Shown: positions 13,864 through 22,659 of the stretch, piece after piece
Position numbering within the stretch: position 1 is the stretch's first letter
Layout of the letters: each line of letters starts with the position of its first letter
IMG/VR virus record: IMGVR_UViG_3300049491_000379
Location: 1-25,267 of that record
Origin: a virus
Direction: 5' to 3' (one strand)
DNA: 25,267 nucleotides
The notes under the pieces: model-generated
Databases searched by the model: none
What the model was told of the DNA's origin: nothing
What the model saw: the letters and a program-made list of their open reading frames with translations, nothing else
Program-made: the position numbers and the translations under genes

Positions 13864-14235
13864 ATGGCCACGTTTGAACTACCTCCGCTACCCGGCTCTA
13901 CGCATAAAACGGAAGGCCTGAATAAGACCGAATTACGATTTTTACTTACCGACATAGAGCAGACGCGAACTGATAAAGCGATGGCAAAAATTGAAGGCGA
14001 TTTAAGCTGGCTGCCTAAAAATGCAAATTTAATTGATTTGGATGCGGCGGTAATAGGAAAGCCTGGATCAACATGCCGGGATGTATTGCGATCAGCGTTT
14101 GCGCGCTATCAAGATGCCTCATCCTACAGCACAAGCAATCCAGATTTTATTAAGGGTTTACAGTTAAACGCATTCTTTGGGTTACTCGAATCTGATGCGC
14201 GAGTTACAGAAATTTTAAAAGGCTTGCCGCTCTAA
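13864..14235 (+). CDS. Hypothetical tail-module protein
   Basis: This is a 123-aa ORF, MATFELPPLPGSTHKTEGLN ... LTDIEQTRTDKAMAKIEGDL ... ALPHA-like C-terminus (NPDFIKGLQLNAFFGLLESD). It seems soluble and mostly helical after a Pro-rich head, unlike the beta-rich proteins before it. The final TAA shares a base with the next ATG (14235). Not recognised; it may be a chaperone or connector of the tail. Confidence 0.55.
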   Translation: MATFELPPLPGSTHKTEGLNKTELRFLLTDIEQTRTDKAMAKIEGDLSWLPKNANLIDLDAAVIGKPGSTCRDVLRSAFARYQDASSYSTSNPDFIKGLQLNAFFGLLESDARVTEILKGLPL

Positions 14236-15776
14236 TGCTGCGAAGAATTTCAGGGCTTGGTGATATTGGTGTTGTATCTGATGGTATGGATGGCGAGCTG
14301 CCCGAAAACGCATTTAGCGATGCGCTTAACATGCGTTTTGGCGGCGGTTATTGCGAGCGATTCACTGGCAGTATTCCAGTTTTTTCTCCCCCGTCTGTAA
14401 CGCCCTATGGGTTAATGTATTACTCATCAACATTGCCGTACTGGATTTATTTAGGTTTACAAAAAGCCTATGCAGTTAACGGATCAACACACACAAATCT
14501 TACGCGACAAACTGCCTCTGTCGATGTCAATTACAACGCAACTGCTGATAATGTTTGGACTACTGGTGTTATCGGTGGTATCGCAGTAATTAATAATCCT
14601 GCTGATGATCCGCAATATTGGGCGGGCAACATTGCTAATAAATTTGCTGCGGTTACCGCTTGGCCTGCAAATACAAAATGCCAAGCAATGCGCGTATTTA
14701 AAAACTACCTGATAGCTCTTGGGATCACCAAGGCAGGGGTTTCTTATCCGCATATGGTCAAGTGGTCACACTCTGCCGATCCGGGTGCTATGCCTGTTTC
14801 GTGGGATCAAGCAGACCCAACAAAAGATGCTGGCGAAAATGACTTGGCAGATAGTCAGAGCATTATTGTTGATGGATTGCCACTTGGTGAATCTTTTATT
14901 ATTTACAAAGAGCGCTCTTATTACTCGATGGAGTATATCGGGCCACCTTTTATTTTCCGTTTTAGAAAAATTTACGAAGGGCAAGGCGCGCTTGCAAAAA
15001 ATTGTGTTGCGGAAACTCCTTACGGTCACGTTGTTTTAGGTCAAGGCGATTTATTTATTCATAACGCTGGAAAACCGCAAAGTATTGTTTCAGATATTGT
15101 TCGCCGCAAATTATTTTCACAGATTGACTCCGTAAATTACTCACGTTGTTCCGTAGTTGCAAATCATCGTAAAAATGAAGTGTGGGTGTGCTATCCAACC
15201 AATAGCAGCACGTCATGCAATCGCGCACTGGTTTGGAATTGGGAGCAGAAAACAATCACATTTCGTGAGGCTCAAAACTTCACATGTGGTGCTACTGGGG
15301 CGGTCGTTAGCTCATCAAGCGAGTCATGGGCATCTGATGGCGACTTTTGGTTTGAAGATCAATCTATTTGGAGCCAAAACGAAACCTCAGCGGGCGAGCA
15401 GCGTTGCATTTTTGGTACAGCAGATACCACGCTTAATCTTGTTGATCAGCAATCTCGTTTTAACGGACAAACTATTACCGGATATGTGGAACGCACCGGG
15501 TTAACGTTTGGCGACCCATCAATATCAAAACTTATCAAAGGCGTGCGCATTCACGCAGAAGGGGCTGACGGCGCGCAGGTAACCGTAAGGCTTGGCGCTT
15601 CAAAATCAGAAAGTGGGGCCATCACTTGGGGGCAACCAGTAACCTATATGCTTGGACAAAATAACTTGGCTTGCTCGAATGTTTCAGGCCGTTTTATAGC
15701 GTACCGCATTACCACAACAATTCCTTTTAAGCTTCGCACAGTCGAATTCGACTATCAGGCAAAGAGCGCCTACTAA
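14235..15776 (+). CDS. Tail hub/nozzle protein, P22 gp10-like
   Basis: This is a 513-aa protein at the position where P22-like phages encode gp10 (phage stabilisation / tail hub). The start LRRISGLGDIGVVSDGMDGE then LPENAFSDALNMRFGGGYCE, and segments like LIALGITKAGVSYPHMVKWS, GESFIIYKERSYYSMEYIGP and CYPTNSSTSCNRALVWNWEQ, give the repeated blade-like pattern of tail-tube or nozzle proteins of short-tailed phages. By family knowledge it closes the portal-adaptor channel and carries fibre or spike proteins. I am fairly sure of the group, less of the exact name. Confidence 0.75.
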   Translation: MLRRISGLGDIGVVSDGMDGELPENAFSDALNMRFGGGYCERFTGSIPVFSPPSVTPYGLMYYSSTLPYWIYLGLQKAYAVNGSTHTNLTRQTASVDVNYNATADNVWTTGVIGGIAVINNPADDPQYWAGNIANKFAAVTAWPANTKCQAMRVFKNYLIALGITKAGVSYPHMVKWSHSADPGAMPVSWDQADPTKDAGENDLADSQSIIVDGLPLGESFIIYKERSYYSMEYIGPPFIFRFRKIYEGQGALAKNCVAETPYGHVVLGQGDLFIHNAGKPQSIVSDIVRRKLFSQIDSVNYSRCSVVANHRKNEVWVCYPTNSSTSCNRALVWNWEQKTITFREAQNFTCGATGAVVSSSSESWASDGDFWFEDQSIWSQNETSAGEQRCIFGTADTTLNLVDQQSRFNGQTITGYVERTGLTFGDPSISKLIKGVRIHAEGADGAQVTVRLGASKSESGAITWGQPVTYMLGQNNLACSNVSGRFIAYRITTTIPFKLRTVEFDYQAKSAY

Positions 15777-16022
15777 ATGTATGACGTTGGAAATCCCCCC
15801 GTCTCTGATAAAGAGCTGGGCGAATTCGTATTGCGCGAATTTCGCAAAATCAGTGCCGCATTAAACACATCTACAGATTTAATTCGACTTGAAGAAACCG
15901 CTGTAGCGCCTGCAAAGCCTCGGCATGGCGATATTCGCCTAGCGGATGGCGTCACATGGAACCCAGGAGCAGGCGCAGGCTTTTACGGTTACAGGAGCGG
16001 CGCATGGCGCAAATTGGATTAA
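15777..16022 (+). CDS. Small conserved tail-module protein
   Basis: This is an 81-aa ORF starting at ATG right after the previous stop. Its first half is helical (VSDKELGEFVLREFRKISAA) and its second half GDIRLADGVTWNPGAGAGFY then YRSGAWRKLD is a short beta motif common at the C-terminus of small tail-associated phage proteins. The exact role is not known. It overlaps the next gene by 19 bases. Confidence 0.65.
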   Translation: MYDVGNPPVSDKELGEFVLREFRKISAALNTSTDLIRLEETAVAPAKPRHGDIRLADGVTWNPGAGAGFYGYRSGAWRKLD

Positions 16023-16429
16023 CGTTTTTGCTCAAAGAAGAAGCACCGCAATTCGCTGAAAAATTCATTCCATTTTTATCAAAAATTGAAGACATAGACG
16101 CTGGCAGATGGTCGCTTGATCACTGCTTAAGTGACATCTATGAAGGCAATTTAATCGTTTGGCTTGTGTTTCGCGACAACGAAATTGTTGCAGCAATTAC
16201 AACCCGCATTTGTCAGGCAAAAATTAAATATTTAGTCATTGAAGATATTGCAGGCGATTACCTGAGTGATTGGGTGACGCAAGCGCATGACGCAATAGAA
16301 AAATTCGCCAGATCAATTGGCTGTGCGCAAATGACCACGGGCGGGCGCGCCGGGTGGGAAAAATATTTTAGGCAATTTGGTTTTACAAAAAGCCGAGTTG
16401 AAGGCTTTAAAAATTTGGAGGCACTATGA
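16004..16429 (+). CDS. GNAT-like protein in the tail/ejection module
   Basis: The 141-aa protein starts at ATG 16004 (MAQIGLTFLLKEEAPQF) with AGGAG at 15992-15996; an earlier in-frame start gives an Arg-rich head with no family sense. The pattern SDIYEGNLIVWLVFRDNEIV, then LVIEDIAGD, then IEKFARSIGCAQMTTGGRAG and YFRQFGFTKSRVEGF, resembles the GNAT acetyltransferase fold (strands 4-5 and the W..YF...GF end). Such proteins are found with internal virion genes in T7-like and other podoviruses. The acetyl-CoA loop is not clearly present, so it may be structural rather than enzymatic. Confidence 0.65.
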   Translation: MAQIGLTFLLKEEAPQFAEKFIPFLSKIEDIDAGRWSLDHCLSDIYEGNLIVWLVFRDNEIVAAITTRICQAKIKYLVIEDIAGDYLSDWVTQAHDAIEKFARSIGCAQMTTGGRAGWEKYFRQFGFTKSRVEGFKNLEAL

Positions 16430-17592
16430 GCGGCGGCGGAAAAAATACTACAACAACTACAAAGCAAGAGCTTGATCCAGCAATGCAAAAATTGCTTCTT
16501 GGTGACAGCGGGCTTTATAAAAGCGCTGGCGATTTATATGCGCAAGGCGGCGGGCAATATTACCCTGGCGAAACTTATGCTGGAATGAATGACGTTCAGC
16601 TAAGCGCATTAAACAATCAACTTAACGCACTGCAATCACCAGATGCGGCGGCGGGCGCGGGTGCCTATAAAAAAGCTGGCGAGTACGGCATGACACCAAT
16701 GGATTCCACTATTGGGAGATACGACCTAGGCAAAACATCTGAAATTGATTTAAGTAAATTTATGGCTCCTGTTGAGCAGATTTATGGGCGCACTGAGGAT
16801 ACAAATAATCCTTATTTAAAAAGCGCTGTGGATTCGGCTGCTACACGGTTGACTGATAATTTCAATGCGTCCGTTATGCCGCAAATACGTGGCGGCGCAC
16901 AAGAAGCAGGCCAGTATGGAAGCTCGCGCCACGGTATTGCTGAGGGTATTGCGGCAAAAGGCTTATCGCAAACTGTTGGCGATATGAGTGCTGATATGTA
17001 CAGCAAAAGCTATGAGGGCGCACAAGAACGAAATGCGGCAAGTGCTAATGCAGCACTCGGAGCCAATGCTTCAGCAGCAATGAATCGCGAAAATAATATT
17101 TTCGGGGCGCTGAAATATAATGCTGATGCAAACAATACAAACAATTTTAATAGCGCAAATCTTGGCTTCACCGCAGCCAATACCAAAAATAATATTTATG
17201 ACGCAAACCTGAATCGAATGGTTACGGGTGCAGGCGCAATAAATACCTCCGCTGCAATGCCTCTGCAAAACAATCAGGCCGCTTACGCCATCGGCTCAAC
17301 ACTGCAAGGTGAGCAACAAAATAGAACAAATGCTGATCTGGAGGCATGGAATTACTACCAGAGCTTGCCAGTGGCGATGCAGCAGCAATATGCGCAAATC
17401 GTTCAAGGTGGTGCAAATACTGGGGCGGGACAATCACAAACAGGTGCAAATCCTAACTACACATCACCAGCACAAGGCGCGGTAGGTGGGGCGGCAACGG
17501 GGGCGGGTATTGGCACCAGCATAATGCCAGGCTGGGGTACTGCAATTGGTGCAGGTGTTGGCGGTTTATTAGGTTATGCGGGGAGCAGATAA
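16426..17592 (+). CDS. Ejection/internal virion protein 1
   Basis: This is a 388-aa protein starting in an ATGA overlap. It begins SGGGKNTTTTTKQELDPAMQ, has a helical segment NNPYLKSAVDSAATRLTDNF then ASVMPQIRGGAQEAGQYGSS, and ends in a Gly/Ala-rich tail GAVGGAATGAGIGTSIMPGW then GAGVGGLLGYAGSR that could insert into a membrane. This beginning and tail are typical of injected virion proteins of podoviruses. It probably enters the cell with the DNA and helps to form a channel across the envelope. No enzyme motif is seen. Confidence 0.7.
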   Translation: MSGGGKNTTTTTKQELDPAMQKLLLGDSGLYKSAGDLYAQGGGQYYPGETYAGMNDVQLSALNNQLNALQSPDAAAGAGAYKKAGEYGMTPMDSTIGRYDLGKTSEIDLSKFMAPVEQIYGRTEDTNNPYLKSAVDSAATRLTDNFNASVMPQIRGGAQEAGQYGSSRHGIAEGIAAKGLSQTVGDMSADMYSKSYEGAQERNAASANAALGANASAAMNRENNIFGALKYNADANNTNNFNSANLGFTAANTKNNIYDANLNRMVTGAGAINTSAAMPLQNNQAAYAIGSTLQGEQQNRTNADLEAWNYYQSLPVAMQQQYAQIVQGGANTGAGQSQTGANPNYTSPAQGAVGGAATGAGIGTSIMPGWGTAIGAGVGGLLGYAGSR

Positions 17593-18131
17593 TGAGCGGA
17601 ATTGGTAAAACATCGAGAACTACACTTCAAAAACGCGCTGTTGAAAAAAATCTCGCAGCAGCGAGCAAAGATATTGAGGGCTACAACAGCAAAGAAGCTG
17701 CTGATTTACAAAATCAATTAACTAATTTTAGACCTACCGTCACACCTGAAATGCGGCAGGCCATGCAAACCAAGGCTGCACCAATGCCTGCGGCTGGCGG
17801 GATGAGCATGGACTATTTGCGATCTCTAATACAAACGCCGCAATACGGTAGGGCTGCAGATCAGCAATGGCAAGATAACCGAGCTACGGTTTTACCTCAA
17901 ATTGATGAGCAAGCGCTTACTGCAAAAGCACGCAATGATTGGTTAATGCAGCAAACGGCGCAAATTCAAAATACGCCACTGAATAAGCTTGGGCGTGAAG
18001 CTGCATCAAATACTATGCGCACACAAATGCTGGACCCTAATTTTATGGCTCAATTTGCGCGCACCGCACCAACAGACGAGCAAAGACGATTGCAAATGCA
18101 ACAGCTACGCGGCGGATTATTACAGGGGTAA
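17592..18131 (+). CDS. Ejection/internal virion protein 2
   Basis: This is a 179-aa protein; its ATG shares a base with the previous TAA. It is rich in Ala, Gln, Lys and Arg and helical (KNLAAASKDIEGYNSKEAAD; DEQRRLQMQQLRGGLLQG), with a Pro/Ala hinge around 60-70 (TKAAPMPAAGG). The position between two ejection-type genes suggests a partner of the injection complex. No family is recognised. Confidence 0.6.
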   Translation: MSGIGKTSRTTLQKRAVEKNLAAASKDIEGYNSKEAADLQNQLTNFRPTVTPEMRQAMQTKAAPMPAAGGMSMDYLRSLIQTPQYGRAADQQWQDNRATVLPQIDEQALTAKARNDWLMQQTAQIQNTPLNKLGREAASNTMRTQMLDPNFMAQFARTAPTDEQRRLQMQQLRGGLLQG

Positions 18132-18134
18132 TGT

Positions 18135-19409
18135 ATGGGCATATTTGATAGCTGGGGTATTGACCAAACTACGGGCAATAACGACCCCTTAGGCGGCTTA
18201 TTGACACTCTCTAAAAAAGACAAATCCGGCGCGCTTGGGCAGGCGCTGTTTCAGGCTGGCATGGGAATTTTGAGCGCAAAAACAGGCGGCAATATTGGTG
18301 CGGCAATTGGTCAGGGTGGTATGCAGGGCGTGCAAGCATATGGCAGCGCCATTGATGATTTGAAGCGTGAAAAGCTGCAGGGCTATCAAATGCAGCACCA
18401 GCGAACTCAGGATGAAACGGAATCCGAGCGTATGGCGCGGCAGGATGAGCGACAAGCGAAACTTGATGGTTTTGCCGAAACCAATGCCAATAATCAGCAA
18501 ACCGTGTTTCAACAATCACAAGCCAAAATGCAGGCGATGAAAGATTTAGCGGCTAAGTATTCTCAGGGTGGTAGATTCGACGAGGCTGGCTATATTAATG
18601 AGCTAAGTTCAGTTGATCCAGATAAGGCCATGGAATACAGCAACATGATAAAAGACCGCGAGATAAAAGCGCGGCAGATTGCGCAGGGCGGGCAGCGGGC
18701 ACCTTACTTTACTACGGTGGTTGGAAATAACGGAAATATGTATTCTTTCAATAGCCTAACCGGTAAAGCCGAGCCTTTGATGGTTGGAGGCGCAAAACCT
18801 GACGCGCCACCACCTGCTGGTGGCGCAACTCCACCGAACGCTTCATCTCCGCCCCCAATGCTGACACCTTTGAAGAAGCCAAATTTTGACACGCAGCTTA
18901 CGCGTGAGTTGGCTGAGGCAAAAGCTACGGGGGTGCAGGGTTCAGATGAGATAGATGCAGCGATAGGCGCAGCACAAAATATAAGAGAGGTCTTAGCATC
19001 TTATGACACGCTTGAAAATGCGATAGCTAACGGAGCTAGTACCGGCCCAATAAGTGCGCGCTTCCCTACATTTAATGAAAACACACAACAGGCAGAACAG
19101 GCATTGCTTGGGCTATCTATCCCAAAAACAAAACAGCTTGGTTCAAACCCAACGGACAAGGACGCCGAGATTATTCGTAAGAGTAATTTGAATGCGAACA
19201 TGAGTAATGAATACCTCAAAAAAGTATTACCTGACTACAGGGCGGCTGCACAAAGGTCATTAGCAAGCAATGAGCAGTATATTGAACTGTTAAAGAAAGG
19301 CGTTTCAAAAGCCGAAGCCTATAAAGCGGTTTTTGGCGGCTCGCAGGGCAATGGTGCGTTTAGTGGCGATAATCAACAAAAAAAAGCCGTCAACTGGTCA
19401 GACCTATAG
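18135..19409 (+). CDS. Ejection/internal virion protein 3
   Basis: This is a 424-aa protein. The start GIFDSWGIDQTTGNNDPLGG, then ALGQALFQAGMGILSAKTGG and NIGAAIGQGGMQGVQAYGSA, is a Gly/Ala helix of the kind found at the head of injected proteins. A long coiled coil follows (about 75-150; Gln, Glu and Lys rich), then a Pro-rich linker (PPPAGGATPPNASSPPPM) and a helical C-terminal domain (TRELAEAKATGVQGSDEID ... EYLKKVLPDYRAAAQRSLAS). It is likely part of the DNA-ejection apparatus. No lytic transglycosylase motif is seen. Confidence 0.65.
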   Translation: MGIFDSWGIDQTTGNNDPLGGLLTLSKKDKSGALGQALFQAGMGILSAKTGGNIGAAIGQGGMQGVQAYGSAIDDLKREKLQGYQMQHQRTQDETESERMARQDERQAKLDGFAETNANNQQTVFQQSQAKMQAMKDLAAKYSQGGRFDEAGYINELSSVDPDKAMEYSNMIKDREIKARQIAQGGQRAPYFTTVVGNNGNMYSFNSLTGKAEPLMVGGAKPDAPPPAGGATPPNASSPPPMLTPLKKPNFDTQLTRELAEAKATGVQGSDEIDAAIGAAQNIREVLASYDTLENAIANGASTGPISARFPTFNENTQQAEQALLGLSIPKTKQLGSNPTDKDAEIIRKSNLNANMSNEYLKKVLPDYRAAAQRSLASNEQYIELLKKGVSKAEAYKAVFGGSQGNGAFSGDNQQKKAVNWSDL

Positions 19410-19416
19410 GTGATTT

Positions 19417-21231
19417 ATGGATGTAACTTTGCCGAATGGCTATGTCATTCACGGTGTTCCTGACGATGCAACTAAAGATCAAATTAGAGCAAAGGCAATT
19501 TCTTCGGGGGTTGCCACTGCGCAGGATTTCGGCTTATTAAATACCGCTAAGCAAGACAGCGAGCGCGCCAAAGTGGAGGCCGAGCTAAAACAGGCTATCG
19601 CAGAAGCCGAGGCAGCGAATTCGCACTTTCAGGTAATGGACTCTATCGGTAATGTTGCGAATGCGATTGGTGGCGGTGTGCGTGGCGCGGGCTCTATTGG
19701 TGCTTTGGCTTTGTGGCCTGTAGATGCTGCAGTCGATGCAATTAAGGGGGATCGTGGGCCAAATATCGCCAGTGAGATTTCTGGTCAGCAGCCGTTAAGC
19801 CGCAATCAAGAGCGCCGTGCAGCTATGGATGATGCACTAGCGAGTCTAGGATATGACCCCAAAAGTACCTCGTATAAAGTTGGAAAAGTTGCGGGAGAGG
19901 TAGCGGGCACTGCGGGCGCTGGTGGTGTATTGGCAAAAACCGCCCAGCTAGCGGGGGCTGCACCCAAAATTGCGGCAGCGCTTGAATCTGGTGGCTTTAG
20001 TCTTGGCGGTGCGCCAGAGACAACAACATTAGCCGGTAGTTTAGGCAATATGGCTCTCCGCGCTGGCGCTGGTGGCGCTACGGGTGCCACTCAAACGTTC
20101 ATGGTTGATCCTGAGCACACGCTAACCGGTGGAATATTGGGTGCTGCTTTGCCGGGCGCAACAAAATTAGCAGGAAAGACAGGCGGATTGCTCAGCGATG
20201 CAACAATCGGAGCTCTTGGTATGACTACGGGTGTTGGTGGTGACGCAATTCGCACCGCGTTCAAATCCGGCAAAGATGGTGCGACAGCCTTCCTTGATAA
20301 TATGCGCGGAAAAGTAGATTTTGGCGATGTTGTTGATAGTGCAAAAGGTGGTTTAAACAAGATGCGCATTGCGCGAGGCGATGCCTATAAGGCTGGAATG
20401 GTTGACGTAACCAATGACAAAACGGTTATTGATTTCGCGCCCATCAATCAGGCGATGCAGAGCGTGGCCGATATGGGGACGTTTAAAGGTGTACAGGTAA
20501 ACCCCGAGTCAGCAGGAACGGTTCAAAAGCTTCAATCGATTGTAGAGCAGTGGCGAATGCTTGATCCTGCGGAATACCACACGCCAGAAGGTATAGATGC
20601 ACTTAAGCGTGCCATTGGCGATGTGCGGGAATCTGTCGCCCCCGGTACGCCAGCACGCCGCGCTGCTGATGAGGTTTATCATTCAGTAAAATCAGCAGTA
20701 AGTGCGCAAGCTCCAGTATATGACAGCGTTATGAAGGGCTATCAAAAAAGCTCTGACGACATAAAGCAAATTGAACAAGCGCTGTCATTGGGCAGTAAAG
20801 CACAAAAAGACACAGCTGTTCGAAAGCTTCAATCACTGCTTAGAAATAACGTACAGACAAATTACGGCAACAGGGTGAATCTTGCCAATAAGCTTGAAGA
20901 TGCTGGCGGTGTTGATTTATTCCCTGCAATTGCGGGACAGGGCATGAATTCATGGATGCCGCGCGGGCTGCTCGGCACTTTGGAAAAGGGTGCTTCAATA
21001 TCCGCAGCCGCAAAATTGTCTGGCGGCCTATTAGCTGCACCCATGGCCAGCCCACGCTTAATAGGAGAGGCGGCATATAAGCTTGGTCAGCTTACTGGTA
21101 TGAGCACAAAAGCCAGCAAAAAAGCTGTTGACTCTTTGCTGTCAGACCCTAGGAGGCTAGAGCAAGCATCAATACTTTTGCAGACTTCGCCTAGGATCGG
21201 TCTTTTAGAAGTCCAAAGAAGCCAGCAATAA
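19417..21231 (+). CDS. Large ejection protein (internal virion)
   Basis: This is a 604-aa protein with ribosome site AGGTGA. The N-terminal motif DVTLPNGYVIHGVPDDATKD then QIRAKAISSGVATAQDFGL is a small conserved domain seen at the start of phage injection proteins and similar large virion proteins. Several Gly/Ala-rich, possibly membrane-active helices follow (residues about 75-110, 150-185, 205-265), then a helical region with AINQAMQSVAD-like repeats and a basic end. It is the last gene of the late operon and the largest candidate for the DNA-transfer channel. No peptidoglycan hydrolase motif is present. Confidence 0.7.
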   Translation: MDVTLPNGYVIHGVPDDATKDQIRAKAISSGVATAQDFGLLNTAKQDSERAKVEAELKQAIAEAEAANSHFQVMDSIGNVANAIGGGVRGAGSIGALALWPVDAAVDAIKGDRGPNIASEISGQQPLSRNQERRAAMDDALASLGYDPKSTSYKVGKVAGEVAGTAGAGGVLAKTAQLAGAAPKIAAALESGGFSLGGAPETTTLAGSLGNMALRAGAGGATGATQTFMVDPEHTLTGGILGAALPGATKLAGKTGGLLSDATIGALGMTTGVGGDAIRTAFKSGKDGATAFLDNMRGKVDFGDVVDSAKGGLNKMRIARGDAYKAGMVDVTNDKTVIDFAPINQAMQSVADMGTFKGVQVNPESAGTVQKLQSIVEQWRMLDPAEYHTPEGIDALKRAIGDVRESVAPGTPARRAADEVYHSVKSAVSAQAPVYDSVMKGYQKSSDDIKQIEQALSLGSKAQKDTAVRKLQSLLRNNVQTNYGNRVNLANKLEDAGGVDLFPAIAGQGMNSWMPRGLLGTLEKGASISAAAKLSGGLLAAPMASPRLIGEAAYKLGQLTGMSTKASKKAVDSLLSDPRRLEQASILLQTSPRIGLLEVQRSQQ

Positions 21232-21280
21232 AGGCCAGCACTACGAAAAATATAAATTTTCCAATCATAAACTCAAGCAT
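21191..21280 (-). CDS. Possible 29-aa membrane peptide on the minus strand
   Basis: A minus-strand ORF from ATG at 21280 to TAG at 21191 encodes MLEFMIGKFIFFVVLAFIAG then FFGLLKDRS, a single strongly hydrophobic segment with basic ends. A GGAG ribosome site lies 6 to 7 bases before the ATG. Its last 41 bases lie antisense to the 3' end of the large ejection gene. Against it, a terminator stem (21304-21336) stands directly upstream, so any promoter must be very close. Treat as tentative. Confidence 0.35.
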   Translation of the reverse strand: MLEFMIGKFIFFVVLAFIAGFFGLLKDRS

Positions 21281-21303
21281 ATAAATCTCCATTTTTTTAA
21301 GAC

Positions 21304-21338
21304 AAAACCCCAAGTGTTGGTAGCACTTGGGGTTTTTT
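21304..21338 (+). terminator. Bidirectional terminator ending the late operon
   Basis: A perfect 13-bp stem AAAACCCCAAGTG (21304-21316) / CACTTGGGGTTTT (21324-21336) with a 7-base loop and a T6 run on the + side; on the - strand the stem ends in TTTT followed by GTCTT. It separates the rightward late genes from the convergent leftward antirepressor gene. Confidence 0.9.
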
Positions 21339-21416
21339 ATTGAATCCAACAAAGGAAACAAACTAACAATGCCCTTTAAATATACATCAAATATTAAACT
21401 ATTGGTAGGTGGAAAA

Positions 21417-21545
21417 ATGAACGAAAAAGATGCTGGAACCGTTGGGAAATTATTGGCAATTTCTGTACTAATTCTTTCCGCAGGCCTGTCTATTGCAGCA
21501 ACAATATGGGCTGCATCGCACCTTTTTCATTCTCTAGTCAATTGA
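21417..21545 (+). CDS. Small single-pass membrane protein (possible moron)
   Basis: This is a 42-aa ORF, MNEKDAGTVGKLLAISVLIL then SAGLSIAATIWAASHLFHSL, with one clear transmembrane helix (about 11-35) and a charged N-terminus. ATG 21417 has AGGTGG at 21407-21412; an in-frame ATG at 21369 would add 16 residues and is possible. It lies after the late terminator and so needs its own promoter; TTGAAT (21340-21345) and TAACAA (21364-21369) with 18-bp spacing is a weak candidate. It ends 12 bases inside the convergent antirepressor gene. The layout is that of a moron, for example for exclusion; function unknown. Confidence 0.5.
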   Translation: MNEKDAGTVGKLLAISVLILSAGLSIAATIWAASHLFHSLVN

Positions 21546-22412
21546 TCCTACACTTTTACGGGTGTGCGCTCTTTCAACCATATACAGGGCAGAGCTTCTT
21601 ATGTCCTCAAGCCGATTTCTGTACACTTCGGTTAAATGCTGCAAACTTATTAATTCCTTCCGCAGTTTTGAAACGTCCTCTATCGACAAGGTGATATTTT
21701 TCCCTGCATTCCGCTCAAGAATTACAAGAAACTTGCTTAGGTCTGTATTCCATCCGCAGTTATGCAGATCATTAAACGCGTAAAGGTGGTGTTGGCCTGT
21801 TGCCGGGAAATTTATATTCAGCACTGGCGCAAGCTCCAGTTGCCCGCCTTCTAAATATTCGCCTTCCAGCACCTTAATAGGCGCACCGAGATACTTGCAC
21901 AACTCATTAAACCGGGTGCATGGAATATCCTTGTAGGTGCCAACATTAAAGCGGTCTTTAACTGATCGCCAAACGGACTGAAAGGAGCTGCCCGGCTGTG
22001 TAGCAAGGTAAGACACTCGCGCCTGAATGTGGCGCTGCATGGCTGGGGTAAGTGGCTGAGGGAGTTTTTTAGCCTCCTGCTTTTTTGATAGCTCGGCAGC
22101 CATTGCGTTAAAGGCATTAATAAACGCCTCTTTAATTTGGGCGGCTTTCTTGCCAGTGAAACCCATAACCAAAAACATGAAACCGTCTTTGGTCATTTCC
22201 CACATGGGTAGTTTGCGACCTGTTGAGTCTTGAAATTCACTGGGCTCAAAATTGAGCTGAGTGAACTCTGGCGAGCATTCAAGCGATTCAAGTTTACGAA
22301 TTACGTTTTTATGTAGCTTGCCAAATGCCTCAGAAACTTTAATTGAGTTTGTGCGAATTTGGTTATGGTGAAAAATGATTGCGTCTTGCGGAATTGATGC
22401 GATGGCGTTCAT
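21534..22412 (-). CDS. rha: Rha family regulator with ORF6C domain (antirepressor type)
   Basis: This is a 292-aa protein. The N-terminal Rha domain is clear: RTNSIKVSEAFGKLHKNVIR, then KLPMWEMTKDGFMFLVMGFT and GKKAAQIKEAFINAFNAMAA. The C-terminal half matches ORF6C (MQRHIQARVSYLATQPGSSF then QSVWRSVKDRFNVGTYKDIP), followed by a coiled tail. Rha proteins are phage regulators; those with Ant/ORF6 C-terminal parts usually act as antirepressors that help induction. The ribosome site is AGGTAA upstream of ATG. The gene has a 245-nt leader starting at a strong promoter with an inverted repeat, so expression is probably controlled at both promoter and RNA levels. Confidence 0.85.
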   Translation of the reverse strand: MNAIASIPQDAIIFHHNQIRTNSIKVSEAFGKLHKNVIRKLESLECSPEFTQLNFEPSEFQDSTGRKLPMWEMTKDGFMFLVMGFTGKKAAQIKEAFINAFNAMAAELSKKQEAKKLPQPLTPAMQRHIQARVSYLATQPGSSFQSVWRSVKDRFNVGTYKDIPCTRFNELCKYLGAPIKVLEGEYLEGGQLELAPVLNINFPATGQHHLYAFNDLHNCGWNTDLSKFLVILERNAGKNITLSIEDVSKLRKELISLQHLTEVYRNRLEDIRSSALYMVERAHTRKSVGSID

Positions 22413-22443
22413 AGCGGATTACCTGTTTCATATTTTGAATTTA

Positions 22444-22640
22444 GCCCCCTTTTGAGAGGGGCGGCCAAGCGCTCAAAACCGGAAACAGACGGCGGGCATA
22501 TTCCCAGAACTCAACAACCCGAAAATGTAGACTTCAGACGGCTGGAACTTGGTATTGTATTAGCCACACGCTCGGCCATAGCAAAAACTATGGGCGAAAA
22601 AAAACCGCAAAGGCTATCGGGTGCGGATTCCGCTGTTTCC
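22444..22640 (-). ncRNA. Structured leader of the antirepressor gene, C4-like candidate
   Basis: Within the 455-bp gene-free stretch 22413-22867, the transcribed leader has several perfect pairings: CCATAG (22576-22581) with CTATGG (22588-22593), GCCCC (22444-22448) with GGGGC (22458-22462), and a long-range match of CTGTTTCC (22633-22640) to GGAAACAG (22481-22488). Phage P1 and related phages make the C4 antisense RNA from such a leader upstream of an antirepressor gene; the promoter-leader-antirepressor order is the same here. I cannot confirm the C4 family without a covariance search. The + strand frame here (22452-22670, TTG start) is not treated as a gene. Confidence 0.35.
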
Positions 22641-22659
22641 AAGTGTTTTGAGCACTTGT

